From positions 992,001-1,056,000 of the forward strand of contig NZ_JACHBP010000001.1 in NCBI RefSeq assembly GCF_014200375.1: DNA of 64,000 nucleotides. Direction: 5' to 3'. The first letter of the stretch is position 1; every line of letters begins with the position of its first letter. The notes below the pieces were generated by a model, which made no database searches, was not told the origin of the DNA, and was given only the letters and a program-made list of their open reading frames with translations. This DNA is from Terrimesophilobacter mesophilus (GTDB lineage: Bacteria > Actinomycetota > Actinomycetes > Actinomycetales > Microbacteriaceae). The translations under genes were made by a program, and so were the position numbers. Below, one piece after another: positions 27,028-36,532 of the stretch.

Positions 27028-28212
27028 ATGCAGCCATCGAAGCCCCACCTGGAAACCCGCGCCGTCCACGGAGGTATGGAAGGGCTGGTGGAGTCCGGCT
27101 CCCACGTACCCACCATCGACCTCTCCACCACGAACCCGCTCCCGAGCGTCGAACTGGGCGGCGACTCCTATGAGAATCTCGCGACCGGTGGAACCCTCCA
27201 GCCGGGCCAGTCCGCCGTGTACCAGCGCCTGTGGCAGCCAGGGGTCGCACGGTTCGAGGAGTCGCTCGCCGACCTCGAGGGGGCGGAATCCGCCGTCGCA
27301 TTCTCGACCGGGATGGCCGCCCTCGCGGCGTGCCTCCTCGCCACGGTCAACGCCGGAAAGCCGCACGTCGTCGCGCTCCGCCCGCTCTACGGCGGCACGG
27401 ACCACGTGCTCGACCACGGCATGATGGGGACATCCGTGACCTGGGCGCACAGCGTCGACGAGATCGCCGCGGCGATCCAACCGGACACCGGACTCGTCAT
27501 CATCGAGACCCCCGCGAACCCCACACTCGAACTCGTGAACATCGCACGCGCCGTCGCCGCAGCGGGCGATGTGCCCGTCCTCGTCGACAACACGTTCGCG
27601 ACCCCGGTGCTGCAGCGACCGATCGAGCACGGCGCGACGCTGGTCCTGCACAGCGCCACCAAGTACATCGGCGGCCACGGGGATGCCATGGGCGGCATCG
27701 TCGCGACGAACGACGAGTGGGCCGCCCGCATCCGCTCGGTCCGCGCTCTCACCGGCGGGCTGCTGCACGCCTTCGCGGCGTACCTCCTGCACCGGGGTCT
27801 CCGCACGATGCCCCTCCGCGTGCGCGCCCAGCAGGCCACCGCCCAGGAGCTCGCTGAGCGGCTGAACGGGCACGCGGCCCTCGCCAGGGTCATCTTCCCC
27901 TCACTGCCCGGCTGCGACCCCGAAGGTCTCATCGGAACGCAATCCGAGGGGCCCGGTTCCATGCTTGCTCTCGACATCGCCGGCGGGTACCACGCGGCGA
28001 CGAAGTTCATCGAGTCGCTGAAACTCGTCGGCCACGCGGTATCACTCGGCGGAGTCGACACGCTCGCCCAGCATCCGGCGTCGCTCACCCACCGTCCGGT
28101 GGCTGCGGAGGCGAAGCCGGGCGGTGGGATCGTGCGGATCTCGGTCGGCCTCGAACACGTCGATGACCTCTACGAGGACATCGCGCAGGCGCTCGAGGCC
28201 GCTGCCGGCTGA
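27028..28212 (+). CDS. PLP-dependent trans-sulfuration enzyme (methionine/cystathionine gamma-lyase family)
   Basis: 394 aa from the ATG at 27028. It has the Cys/Met-metabolism fold: YQRLWQPGVARFEESLADLEG, the PLP phosphate-binding SVAFSTGMAAL-type loop, VDNTFATPVLQRP and SATKYIGGHGD containing the Schiff-base lysine. The family includes methionine gamma-lyase, cystathionine gamma-lyase and gamma-synthase; residues here do not decide between them, though divergence from an Lrp regulator and lack of biosynthetic neighbours favour a catabolic lyase. Confidence 0.88.
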   Translation: MQPSKPHLETRAVHGGMEGLVESGSHVPTIDLSTTNPLPSVELGGDSYENLATGGTLQPGQSAVYQRLWQPGVARFEESLADLEGAESAVAFSTGMAALAACLLATVNAGKPHVVALRPLYGGTDHVLDHGMMGTSVTWAHSVDEIAAAIQPDTGLVIIETPANPTLELVNIARAVAAAGDVPVLVDNTFATPVLQRPIEHGATLVLHSATKYIGGHGDAMGGIVATNDEWAARIRSVRALTGGLLHAFAAYLLHRGLRTMPLRVRAQQATAQELAERLNGHAALARVIFPSLPGCDPEGLIGTQSEGPGSMLALDIAGGYHAATKFIESLKLVGHAVSLGGVDTLAQHPASLTHRPVAAEAKPGGGIVRISVGLEHVDDLYEDIAQALEAAAG

Positions 28213-28251
28213 TCGCTGGGCAGACCGACTCCCGAGACGGGCTTCGGCGCC

Positions 28252-28290
28252 GGCGGGGCCCCGCCTGCGGCGAGGGCCAGAAGTGGCCTC
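28252..28290. terminator. GC-rich hairpins between convergent genes
   Basis: GGCGGGGCCCCGCC (28252-28265) is a perfect 14-bp palindrome, and GGCCA-GAAG-TGGCC (28275-28288) forms a second hairpin with a tetraloop. They fill the 82-bp gap between the convergent lyase and rlmB genes and probably terminate both transcripts. Confidence 0.5.
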
Positions 28291-28294
28291 CGCT

Positions 28295-29299
28295 CTAAGC
28301 TCCAGCGCGCTGCTTCGCGATCTCGTAGAGCGTGACGCTCGCCGCGATTCCCGCATTGAGCGACTCCGTCGACGAGGAGATCGGGATTGACACGACCGCG
28401 TCGCAGGTCTCGGTGACGAGGCGGGAGAGGCCCTTGCCCTCGCTGCCGACCACGACGACGATCGGCGACTTCGCCCAGCTGAGTCCGGGAAGGGACACCT
28501 CGCCGCCACCGTCCAGTCCGAGAACGAACACGCCGCGCTCTTTGAGTGCCTTGAGCGTCTGCGTGAGGTTGCTCGCCATGGCGACCGGCGTGCGCGCTGC
28601 AGCCCCCGCCGACGTCTTCCACGCCGCCGCCGTCATCCCGACCGACCGGCGCTGCGGCACGATGACGCCCTGGCCGCCGAACGCGGCGACCGACCGGATG
28701 ATCGCCCCGAGGTTCCGCGGGTCGGTCACGCCGTCGAGGGCGACGAGCAGCGGCACCTTACCCTGCGAGACGACGCGGTCGAGCAGCTCGAGCGGGTGGG
28801 CGTACTCGTAGGGCGGCACCTTGAGCGCGAGCCCCTGGTGCACGGAGTCGAAGCCCGCCATGCGATCGAGCTCCGGGCGCATGACCTCGAGGATCGGAAG
28901 GCCGCGCTTGGTGGCGATGCCCATGACCTCCTTCACCCGGTCGTCGTATTCGATCCGCGAGGCGATGTAGAGCGTCGTCGCGGGGATCGACGCGCGCAGG
29001 GCCTCGAGCACAGAGTTCCTGCCGGTCACGAACTCCGACTCGTCGGATGTCTTCGGGCGTCGCTGCTGCCGCTGGCGTTCGCCGGATGCCGACGGCGGTC
29101 GCTTCCCCCCTGCGGCCTCGAATCGGTCGGCTGCAGCCTTCCGTTTCCCCGCCGGATGGTACGGGCGGTCCTCGGCTTTCGGCGTCGGCTTCTTGCCCTC
29201 CAGCGCCTGTCGTCCCTGGCCGCCCGATCCGACCTGCGGCCCGCGGCTCTTCTTGCGGACGGCGCCGGGTCGTCCGTGCTTCGGTGCTGGATTCTTCAC
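28295..29299 (-). CDS. rlmB: 23S rRNA 2'-O-ribose methyltransferase (RlmB/TrmH family)
   Basis: 334 aa from the GTG at 29299, whose GTGA overlaps the cysS stop; a further upstream GTG (29311) is possible. A basic, disordered N-terminus of about 90 residues ([16 protein letters not shown]) precedes the SpoU substrate-binding domain and the knotted catalytic domain. The three motifs are [30 protein letters not shown] and [22 protein letters not shown]. It methylates G2251 (E. coli numbering) of 23S rRNA with SAM. Coupling to cysS is conserved across actinobacteria. Confidence 0.92.
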   Translation of the reverse strand: MKNPAPKHGRPGAVRKKSRGPQVGSGGQGRQALEGKKPTPKAEDRPYHPAGKRKAAADRFEAAGGKRPPSASGERQRQQRRPKTSDESEFVTGRNSVLEALRASIPATTLYIASRIEYDDRVKEVMGIATKRGLPILEVMRPELDRMAGFDSVHQGLALKVPPYEYAHPLELLDRVVSQGKVPLLVALDGVTDPRNLGAIIRSVAAFGGQGVIVPQRRSVGMTAAAWKTSAGAAARTPVAMASNLTQTLKALKERGVFVLGLDGGGEVSLPGLSWAKSPIVVVVGSEGKGLSRLVTETCDAVVSIPISSSTESLNAGIAASVTLYEIAKQRAGA

Positions 29300-30723
29300 G
29301 CGAGGCTCCACTGTGTTCCGTTGGGGGTGTCTTCCAGCTGGATGCCGGCACCGGTCAATTCGTCCCGGATGCGGTCGGCCGCGGCGAAGTCCTTCGCGGC
29401 GCGTGCCGACTCGCGGTCGTCGATCAGCCGTTCGACGAGGCGGGAGAGTGCCGGAGCCGCCGCATCCGCCGACGCGGTGTTCCAGGGCTCCTCGAGCGGA
29501 TTGATCCCGAGGACATTCGTCATGGCGAAGACCTCCCCGCGCACGCGGGCGGCCGTCTCGATGTCGTCTGCGTCGAGAGCGGCGTTGCCTTCGCGAAGGC
29601 GCTCGTGCAGTACGGCGAGCGCCTGGGGGACGGCCAGGTCGTCGTCCATCGCCGCGGCGAACGCATCCGGGACCACGGGCACGCCGCTTCCGGCGAACGG
29701 TGTTCCGTCGAGTCTGCGGTCGACGCGTGAAAGGAAGCCCTCGATGCGTTCGAGAGCGGCCTCCGCCTCGACGAGCGCTCCGTCGTGGTAGTCGATCGTC
29801 GATCGGTAGTGCGCGGAACCGAGGTAGTAGCGTACGACGAGCGGCCGGGCCTGGCCGAGGAAGTCGGCCGCGTAGATCGAGTTCCCGAGAGACTTCGACA
29901 TCTTCTGCCCGCCGATGTTCACGAGGCCGTTGTGCACCCAGTGGTTCGCGAAGTCGTCGCCGGCAGCAGTCGACTGCGCGAGTTCGTTCTCATGGTGCGG
30001 GAAGCGGAGATCGAGCCCTCCGCCGTGGATGTCGAACCGGGCGCCGAGATACCGCGACGACATCGCCGAGCACTCGAGGTGCCATCCCGGCCTGCCGTCT
30101 CCCCACGGTGACGGCCAGTTCGCCGACTCCGGTTCGTCCGGCTTGTGGCCCTTCCACAGCGCGAAGTCGCGCGGGTCGCGCTTGCCCCGAGGGTCGGCAT
30201 CCGCGGCCGGGGCCATGTCCTCCGGCTTCTGCCTCGTGAGTTCGCCGTACGTCGGCCACGATGCGGTGTCGAAGTACACGTCTCCGGAGCCGTCGGCGGC
30301 GGGGTAGGCGTGGCCGGCATCGATGAGTCGCCGGATGAGCTCGTGCATCTGGCCGATGCTGGCCGTCGCCCGCGGCTCGTAGGTCGGTGCCTGGATGCCG
30401 AGGGCGGCGTACCCTGCGGTGAACTCCAGTTCGAACCGGTAGGCGAGTGCCCACCATTGTTCTGCGTTGCCCTCGGCCACAGCGCTCGCAAGGATCTTGT
30501 CGTCGATGTCGGTGACGTTGCGCACGAGCGTCACCCGGTAGCCGCGATAGTTCAGCCAACGCCTCCACAGGTCGTAGACGAGTGCTGAGCGCAGGTGCCC
30601 GATGTGCGGACTCGACTGCACGGTGGGACCGCACACGTAGATGCCGACCTCGCCCGGAACGAGGGGAACGAAATCGACCACGGACCGGGTCCGGGAGTCA
30701 TAGAGGCGCACTGTCACAGGCAA
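29296..30723 (-). CDS. cysS: Cysteinyl-tRNA synthetase
   Basis: 475 aa, full length. Zinc ligands are Cys31 (VCGPTVQ), the cysteine of HLECSAM and HHENE. The ATP-binding HIGH motif appears as HIGHLRS near 40, and KMSKSLGN near 270. It charges tRNA-Cys in the cytoplasm. It is distinct from MshC, the paralogue for mycothiol synthesis. In related genomes cysS commonly follows ispD/ispF and carD; here that upstream partner is replaced by other genes (see findings). Confidence 0.97.
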   Translation of the reverse strand: MPVTVRLYDSRTRSVVDFVPLVPGEVGIYVCGPTVQSSPHIGHLRSALVYDLWRRWLNYRGYRVTLVRNVTDIDDKILASAVAEGNAEQWWALAYRFELEFTAGYAALGIQAPTYEPRATASIGQMHELIRRLIDAGHAYPAADGSGDVYFDTASWPTYGELTRQKPEDMAPAADADPRGKRDPRDFALWKGHKPDEPESANWPSPWGDGRPGWHLECSAMSSRYLGARFDIHGGGLDLRFPHHENELAQSTAAGDDFANHWVHNGLVNIGGQKMSKSLGNSIYAADFLGQARPLVVRYYLGSAHYRSTIDYHDGALVEAEAALERIEGFLSRVDRRLDGTPFAGSGVPVVPDAFAAAMDDDLAVPQALAVLHERLREGNAALDADDIETAARVRGEVFAMTNVLGINPLEEPWNTASADAAAPALSRLVERLIDDRESARAAKDFAAADRIRDELTGAGIQLEDTPNGTQWSLA

Positions 30724-30777
30724 AGCCTACTTGTCGCGGCTTCGGGAGGCCTCTGCGAGTCAACTACCATCGAAGCA

Positions 30778-31755
30778 ATGCACGCCACGAGTTCCACCCA
30801 GTTCGACGCCGCAGGAGGGCACGGCGTTCCCGGCCTCGAACTCGTGCGCGATGGCCTCTACTGTTACGGCCTCCCGCAGCCCGGAACGCTCCCCCACTAC
30901 GCGTTCAGCTACCTGCTGCTCGACTCGGGTGGCGCGGTGCACGTCATCGACGCCGGCTGGGACTCGGATGAGAACTGGCAGCGGTTCACCCGGGTCCTGT
31001 CCGGTCTCGGCCGCAGCGAGAAGGATGTCGCCACCGTCACGGTCACGCACCTGCACCCCGATCACCTCGGCATGGCCGCGCGAATCAGGGCGGCATCCGG
31101 GGCCTCGGTCGCCCTTCACCGGGCGGAGCAGGACGGCATCCGCGAACTCGCGGCCCCCGTCGTCGAGTCCGAGGTCGAGGCGCGGCTCGAGTCGTGGGGT
31201 GTCCCCACCGATCGCAGGCCGGAGCTCCTCGAGGCGTTCCGCGGGCGAAGCGGCTGGACCGCGTTCACGGCCGACCGGCTCCTCGACGACGGGGAGTCGC
31301 TGGAGATCCCGGGCCGCTCGGTCCGCGCCCTGCATACGCCGGGGCACACCACGGGTCACCTCGCGTTCGTCGACGATGCGAACGAGCTCCTCTTCCTCGG
31401 CGATCTCCTGCTTCCGAACCAGTTCCCCGGCATCGGGCTGGGCGGGACGCCGGTCGCGAACCCGATCGACGACTACCTCGCATCCCTCGCGACGGTCGCG
31501 GCGCTCGACCGGTTCGAAGCACTGCCGGGCCACGGGTACCGATTCACCGGCATCGCCGCGCGGAGTGAGGAGACCGCAGCGCACCATGGGCGCCGTACGG
31601 AACAGGTCGCATCCGCCATCGCGCCCGGTCAGACGGTGTGGGACCTTGCGAGCGTCCTCACCTGGACCGCCGGATGGCAGAATCTCCGGGGACTGGCGTT
31701 GCTCTCCGCGCTCTCGCAGACCGACCTGCACCTCGCCCGGATTCGCGATCGCTGA
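30778..31755 (+). CDS. Metallo-beta-lactamase-fold hydrolase
   Basis: 325 aa from the ATG at 30778. The first metal site THLHPDHLG is preceded by VIDAGWDSD, and GHTTGHLAF, LLFLGDLLLP and PGHGYRF supply the remaining metal ligands, so the di-metal centre is intact. The C-terminal 70 residues are helical, as in MBL proteins with a winged or lid domain. TACCAT at 30765-30770, 7 bp before the ATG, suggests a leaderless mRNA. The substrate is unknown. Confidence 0.88.
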   Translation: MHATSSTQFDAAGGHGVPGLELVRDGLYCYGLPQPGTLPHYAFSYLLLDSGGAVHVIDAGWDSDENWQRFTRVLSGLGRSEKDVATVTVTHLHPDHLGMAARIRAASGASVALHRAEQDGIRELAAPVVESEVEARLESWGVPTDRRPELLEAFRGRSGWTAFTADRLLDDGESLEIPGRSVRALHTPGHTTGHLAFVDDANELLFLGDLLLPNQFPGIGLGGTPVANPIDDYLASLATVAALDRFEALPGHGYRFTGIAARSEETAAHHGRRTEQVASAIAPGQTVWDLASVLTWTAGWQNLRGLALLSALSQTDLHLARIRDR

Positions 31756-31821
31756 GGCCACCGCGTCGCCTGGCCGGGGGATGAATCCGCCCGGAGCTGC
31801 TCGGCGTGGGGATCACCATCG

Positions 31822-31838
31822 ACGAACTTCGTTAGAAT
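31822..31838 (+). promoter_or_regulatory. Promoter/operator of the SorC gene
   Basis: TAGAAT at 31833-31838 is a good -10 for the regulator gene (start 31895), directly preceded by the perfect palindrome ACGAA-C-TTCGT at 31822-31832. The palindrome differs from the CAC/GTG palindromes upstream of the PTS genes, so autoregulation, if any, may use another site. Confidence 0.4.
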
Positions 31839-31894
31839 TCTGAGGATCGTACCGAAGTCTCCCGGTGTCACTGATCCGAAGGAAGGACCGCCGC

Positions 31895-32851
31895 ATGGCC
31901 TTAGCGCGGGATCAGTCTGTCCTGGTGAAGGCGGCAACGCTCTATTACCTCGAGGGCAAGTCCCAGGCCGAAGTTGCGGCGGAGATCGGGGTCTCCCGAT
32001 CCAACGTCTCCCGAGTTCTCGCCGCCGCACGAACGCAGGGTATCGTCGACATCCGGATCAACGACCCTTTCGGTCGCGCCGGTGACCTGGAGCACCAGCT
32101 CATCTCCCGGTTCAACCTCGCCGACTGCCGGGTCGCCAACACCGGGCCCCGCACCGACAATCTCGCACGCGTCGGTGAGCTGGGCGCCGCCTGGCTCATG
32201 GAGAACCTGCCATCCAAGGGGTCCCTGGCACTGTCCTGGGGCTCCGCGGTCCAATCCGTCGTGGACCGGCTCGTGCCAGACCCGATCCACAGCGACCTCG
32301 AGGTCCTTCCCCTCATCGGCGGTCTCTCCATCGTGGACTCCGCCCGCGACGGCAATGTGCTCGTACGCTCCCTCGCCCTCAAGCTCGGGGCGAAGCACCG
32401 CGCTCTCCATGCACCGGCGATCGTCGAATCCATGACGACTCGGGATGCGTTCATGGCAGAGCCGTCGATCAGTTCCGTCCTGACCGCCGCCAGCACCGCA
32501 CGGCTGGCCATCGTGGGTATCGGGAGCGTCGGAAGCGGCGCCTCCCAGACGATCCTCAAAGCCATGTCGCTCAGCCCGGACGATGAGGATCGGTTCCTGC
32601 AGGCCGAACCGGTCGGCGACTGCTGTACGCGCTACTTCGACAAGAGCGGAACCCCGGTCGGCTCTCCGACGAGCGACCGTGTCGTGGGCATCGACCTCGA
32701 GACTCTGCGACGCATCCCCACGATCGTCGGCGTCGCGGTAGGGCCGGCCAAGGCCCCCGGCGTGCATGGTGCGCTGCTGGGCGGACTGCTCGACGTGCTC
32801 ATCATCGACTCATCGCTGGCAGAGGCGCTCCTGGCCGCGAGCATGCCCTAG
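31895..32851 (+). CDS. SorC-family sugar-responsive transcriptional regulator
   Basis: 318 aa from the ATG at 31895, preceded by AAGGAAGGA. The N-terminal helix-turn-helix (YYLEGKSQAEVAAEIGVSRSNVSRVLAAAR) and the long C-terminal sugar-phosphate-binding domain (about 60-318), with LALSWGSAVQSVVD, LPLIGG and GVHGALLGGLLDVLI, are typical of SorC/DeoR-type tetrameric regulators. They usually sense the phosphorylated sugar made by the PTS they control. The convergent HPr-E2-E1 operon and the glucitol-type PTS genes are therefore the obvious targets. Confidence 0.9.
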   Translation: MALARDQSVLVKAATLYYLEGKSQAEVAAEIGVSRSNVSRVLAAARTQGIVDIRINDPFGRAGDLEHQLISRFNLADCRVANTGPRTDNLARVGELGAAWLMENLPSKGSLALSWGSAVQSVVDRLVPDPIHSDLEVLPLIGGLSIVDSARDGNVLVRSLALKLGAKHRALHAPAIVESMTTRDAFMAEPSISSVLTAASTARLAIVGIGSVGSGASQTILKAMSLSPDDEDRFLQAEPVGDCCTRYFDKSGTPVGSPTSDRVVGIDLETLRRIPTIVGVAVGPAKAPGVHGALLGGLLDVLIIDSSLAEALLAASMP

Positions 32852-32867
32852 GGGTATGCGCCGCACC

Positions 32868-33140
32868 CTACTCGGCAAGCTCCTCGTCAGGCGTTGACAG
32901 CAGTTCCGCCAGCCGTTCGAGCACGTCCTCGCCGCCTTCGCCCTCGGTACGGAGGACCACGGTGTCGCCGCAATTGGCGCCCAGCGAGAGCACCGCCAGG
33001 ATGCTGGCCGCGTTTCCGCTCTTCTCCCCCTTCGTCACTGTCACCACCATGCCGCTGTCCCGCGCGGCCTTCGTGAACAGGGACGCCGGACGGGCGTGCA
33101 GACCGTGCCGGGACGCTATCTGGACGGTACGCTCAGCCAT
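32868..33140 (-). CDS. ptsH: Phosphocarrier protein HPr
   Basis: 90 aa. The phosphorylation site is intact: SRHGLHARPA places His15. The regulatory serine is also in place, NAASILAVLSLG with Ser46. HPr takes phosphate from EI and passes it to EIIA. It is the last gene of the dehydrogenase operon, 38 bp after E2, an unusual location that ties PTS flux and the 2-oxoacid dehydrogenase to the same promoter. Confidence 0.95.
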   Translation of the reverse strand: MAERTVQIASRHGLHARPASLFTKAARDSGMVVTVTKGEKSGNAASILAVLSLGANCGDTVVLRTEGEGGEDVLERLAELLSTPDEELAE

Positions 33141-33178
33141 GATCTACTCGCTTTCGGTGTGAGGTGAGGTCGGCGGCC

Positions 33179-34513
33179 TCAGACGGCAAGGATGCTGTCC
33201 GGACTGGCGACCAGGTCGCTGATGGTCTGCAGGTAGCGTGCCGCATCCGCCCCGTCGGCGACCCGGTGGTCCATCGTGAGACCGACGGTGCAGGTCAGAC
33301 GCGGGCCGAACGCCCCGTCCGCCGTGGCCACCACCCGCTGGGCGACGGACCCCGCCGACAGTGCCGTTGCATGGGGCGGTGTCAGCAGCGCATTGAAGTG
33401 GTCGACTCCCATGCCGCCGAGGTTGGAGAAGACGCTCGTCCCTCCGCTCAGCTGGCCCGCGGTGATCGAGCCGGAGAGTGCGCTGTCGACGAGCTGGGCG
33501 ATCCCCGCCGACAGGTTCGGAAGTGTCTCACTCTGCGGGTTTCGGATGACCGGAGCCAGCAGCCCGGACGGGGAATCCACGGCAAGGGCTATGCCGATCT
33601 CCTCCATGCGCTCGGGGCCGTCCTCCGTCCACACCGCATTCAACTCCGGATGCCTGCTCAGCGCGATCGCCTGGGCCTTCACGAGGATCGCGGTCCAGCT
33701 CGCCCCGCCGAGTCCACTCTTCCGGACTCCCGCGAGCACGCTCAGATCGAACTGGCGATACGCGGTGAACTGCGGAATGCTCGCCGATACCGTCATCGTG
33801 CGCGCCACGAGGAGTCTCGTCCTCGCCCGCCGTGCGGCGACCGGGTCTGTTGCGCCGGCCGCCTTGGGCGCGCGTGACGGTGCCGACTGTTGCGATCGGG
33901 CGGACGGTTGTGACGGCGCGGACGGTTGCGCCGATGCGGCCGGTTCCGCCCGCGATGGCACGGCTCCCGCGCTCTCGACATCCTGCACCCTGATGATGCC
34001 GCCGGGGCCGGTGGGCGCCACGGAGGACAACTCGACGCCGCGATCGGATGCGATGCTCCGGGCGAGTGGGACCGCTGCCGGCCAGTCGGAGGCGGTCGAG
34101 GACGCGGTCGATCCATCGCCGCCGACAGGATCCTGGCCCGGAGTCGAGGCCGCGCCACCGTCGCCGACCGCGCCACCTCCGGCCGCACCTGGCCCGGCCG
34201 CGGCGGGCGCCTGACCACCGGGCGTCTGACCGCTGTCCGCACCGTCGAACAGGCCACCGAGCAGATCGTCGGAATCGGACGTGATGTAGCCGATCGGCTC
34301 GCCCACCTTGATCACGTCGTCGATATCGGCCACGATTCGGGAGAGAACGCCGTCGTAGGGAGACTCCACCTCCATGTCCACCTTGTCGGTGGCGACCTCG
34401 GCGACCGGCTCACCGGACTTCACCGGGTCACCCACGCTCTTGAGCCACGCGACCATGGTTCCCTCTTCCATGGTCATCGACATCTTGGGCATTGTCAGCG
34501 AGAGCTCCGCCAT
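33179..34513 (-). CDS. 2-oxoacid dehydrogenase E2 (lipoamide acyltransferase)
   Basis: 444 aa with three domains. One lipoyl domain (1-80) has its lysine in ATDKVDME (Lys44). An Ala/Pro/Gly-rich linker leads to a peripheral-subunit-binding domain (about 148-186, PLARSIASDRGVELSSV). After a second linker rich in QPSAPSQ-type repeats comes the catalytic core from about 205, with the active-site DHRVADG near 425. It transfers the acyl group from E1 to CoA. It starts 1 bp after the E1 beta stop. No E3 (dihydrolipoamide dehydrogenase) is present in the window. Confidence 0.93.
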   Translation of the reverse strand: MAELSLTMPKMSMTMEEGTMVAWLKSVGDPVKSGEPVAEVATDKVDMEVESPYDGVLSRIVADIDDVIKVGEPIGYITSDSDDLLGGLFDGADSGQTPGGQAPAAAGPGAAGGGAVGDGGAASTPGQDPVGGDGSTASSTASDWPAAVPLARSIASDRGVELSSVAPTGPGGIIRVQDVESAGAVPSRAEPAASAQPSAPSQPSARSQQSAPSRAPKAAGATDPVAARRARTRLLVARTMTVSASIPQFTAYRQFDLSVLAGVRKSGLGGASWTAILVKAQAIALSRHPELNAVWTEDGPERMEEIGIALAVDSPSGLLAPVIRNPQSETLPNLSAGIAQLVDSALSGSITAGQLSGGTSVFSNLGGMGVDHFNALLTPPHATALSAGSVAQRVVATADGAFGPRLTCTVGLTMDHRVADGADAARYLQTISDLVASPDSILAV

Positions 34514-34514
34514 C

Positions 34515-35528
34515 TCACCACTCCGTCACGAGTGCGGTGGCGGCGGCAACGATGTCCTCGACCTGGGGCACCGCCGCGCGCTCCAGCTTCGGAGCGTACG
34601 GGATGGGGATGTCCAGTCCGGAGAGCCGCCGTACCGGTGCGCGCAGATGGGCGAAGGTCTCCGACTCAGCGATGATCGCCGCGACCTCGGACATGAACCC
34701 CAGCGTGCCCGCCGCCTCCTGAACCAGAAGCACCCTTCCGGTCGCCGTCACCGACGCGAGGATCGTCTTGGAGTCGAGCGGCTTGAGCGTGCGCGGGTCG
34801 ATCACCGTCGCATCCACCCCTGCGGCCGCCAGTTGTTCTGCGGCCTCCATGGCCCTGCTCACCATGACACCGGTGGCGACGATGGTGAGATCCTTGCCCT
34901 CCCTCCGGATGGCAGCGACCCCGAGCGGCGTGCGGGCGTCACCCACTCGGACGTCTCCCGACGTCTTGTAGAGCAACTTGTGCTCGAGGACGACGACCGG
35001 GTTCGGGTCGTCCAGTGCGGCGAGGAGCAGTCCCTTGGCGTCATCCGGTGTGGCCGGCATCACGACCTTGAGGCCGGGGATGTGCACGAACCAGGTCTCC
35101 AGGCTCTGCGAGTGCTGGGCGGCGGCCCCCGTGCCGGATCCACCCGGCGCACGAATCACGAGCGGAACATTGACGGCGCCGCCGAGCATGAAGTGGATCT
35201 TCGCGGCCTGATTCGCGATCTGATCCATCGCCTGCGCACTGAAGTCGGAGAACTGGAGTTCCACGATCGGCCGCATGCCGGTGATCGCAGCCCCGACGCC
35301 GGCCCCGACGATTCCCAGCTCGCTGATCGTCGTGTCGCGCAGGCGCTCAGTACCCACCTCGTTGATCAGTTCCCCGGTGACTCCGAAAGCACCTCCGTAG
35401 ATCCCCACATCCTCGCCCATCATGAAGACGCGATCGTCCTCTGCGATGGCGACCCGCAGCGCATCCCTGATGGCCTCTGCGTAGGTCATGACCTTCGTCT
35501 CGGTGCCCTCGACCACTTCGTCCACCAT
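34515..35528 (-). CDS. 2-oxoacid dehydrogenase E1 beta subunit
   Basis: 337 aa from the ATG at 35528, which has GGGGAAAGG upstream. Family segments include [36 protein letters not shown], the [20 protein letters not shown] subunit interface and [19 protein letters not shown]. It is closest in style to acetoin/pyruvate dehydrogenase beta subunits (AcoB). It pairs with the E1 alpha gene 22 bp upstream. Confidence 0.93.
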   Translation of the reverse strand: MVDEVVEGTETKVMTYAEAIRDALRVAIAEDDRVFMMGEDVGIYGGAFGVTGELINEVGTERLRDTTISELGIVGAGVGAAITGMRPIVELQFSDFSAQAMDQIANQAAKIHFMLGGAVNVPLVIRAPGGSGTGAAAQHSQSLETWFVHIPGLKVVMPATPDDAKGLLLAALDDPNPVVVLEHKLLYKTSGDVRVGDARTPLGVAAIRREGKDLTIVATGVMVSRAMEAAEQLAAAGVDATVIDPRTLKPLDSKTILASVTATGRVLLVQEAAGTLGFMSEVAAIIAESETFAHLRAPVRRLSGLDIPIPYAPKLERAAVPQVEDIVAAATALVTEW

Positions 35529-35550
35529 CACCTTTCCCCAGCCCCGATCG

Positions 35551-36522
35551 TCAACTCGCGTAGACCGCTTCGAGAAGACCGTCTGCTGTCGCATCCGGTG
35601 CGGCATTGGCGCGCTGTACCGCGGAGCGCAGCTCGTCCCGCACCTGGTTGCGGATCTCTTCCAGGTCCGTCTCGGTCAGCGTTCCGGCCTGCAGCACCCT
35701 CGCCTCGAACGCGGGGATCGGGTCGTGGGTGCGCCACTCCTCGATCTCCTCGCGAGTGCGGTACAGGTTCTTGTCCGACTTGGAGTGGCCCCTCCACCGG
35801 TAGGTGAGGGCCTCGATGAACGTCGGTCCGCCGCCGGAGCGTGCGCGATCCACCGCCTCCTGGACGGCATCCCGCACGGCCTGGACATCGTTGCCATCGA
35901 CCGTGACTCCGGGGATACCGTAACCCTTCGCGCGATCGGAGAGCTTCTCCAGATTGAACGCCTTCTCGGATGCCATCGACATCCCGTAGTGGTTGTTCTC
36001 GCACAGGAAGACCACCGGAAGCTGCCACATCGCGGCAAGCACGACACCCTCGTGCCATGCGCCCTCGCCCATGGCCCCGTCCCCGTGGAAGCACACCGCC
36101 ACCTGCTTCGTGCCGCGCATGTGTGCGGACAGCGCAGCGCCGGTCGCGATGGGAACGCCGCCGGCGACGATGCCGTTCGCACCGAGGTTTCCGGTCGTCG
36201 TGTCCGCGATGTGCATCGAACCGCCCCGGCCGCGGCAGTAGCCGCTCTCCTTCGCCAGGAGCTCGGCCATCATCCGCTCGATGTCGGCGCCCTTCGCGAT
36301 GCAGTGGCCATGGCCGCGGTGCGTCGAGGTGATGTAGTCGTCCTTGTTGAGGGCCAGACACGCCCCGGTGGGAACCGCCTCCTGTCCGATGGACAGGTGC
36401 ATCGTCCCGTGCATCATTCCGCGGCCGTAGAGGTCCTCGACGGCCTCCTCGAATCGACGGATCATCCACATGGTCTTCAGGACGGATTTCGCGGCTTCCG
36501 CGTCTTGCGCTAAGGGGTTCAT
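35551..36522 (-). CDS. 2-oxoacid dehydrogenase E1 alpha subunit (acetoin/pyruvate type)
   Basis: 323 aa from the ATG at 36522. [25 protein letters not shown] and the thiamine diphosphate motif [13 protein letters not shown] ... ENN are intact, as is the [10 protein letters not shown] phosphorylation-loop equivalent. The layout resembles AcoA. With E1 beta it decarboxylates a 2-oxo acid (or cleaves acetoin) to an acyl-lipoyl E2. Because the operon also encodes a dehydrogenase and PTS parts, the substrate is probably derived from a phosphorylated alditol, which is inference. Confidence 0.92.
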   Translation of the reverse strand: MNPLAQDAEAAKSVLKTMWMIRRFEEAVEDLYGRGMMHGTMHLSIGQEAVPTGACLALNKDDYITSTHRGHGHCIAKGADIERMMAELLAKESGYCRGRGGSMHIADTTTGNLGANGIVAGGVPIATGAALSAHMRGTKQVAVCFHGDGAMGEGAWHEGVVLAAMWQLPVVFLCENNHYGMSMASEKAFNLEKLSDRAKGYGIPGVTVDGNDVQAVRDAVQEAVDRARSGGGPTFIEALTYRWRGHSKSDKNLYRTREEIEEWRTHDPIPAFEARVLQAGTLTETDLEEIRNQVRDELRSAVQRANAAPDATADGLLEAVYAS

Positions 36523-36532
36523 GACACAGCTT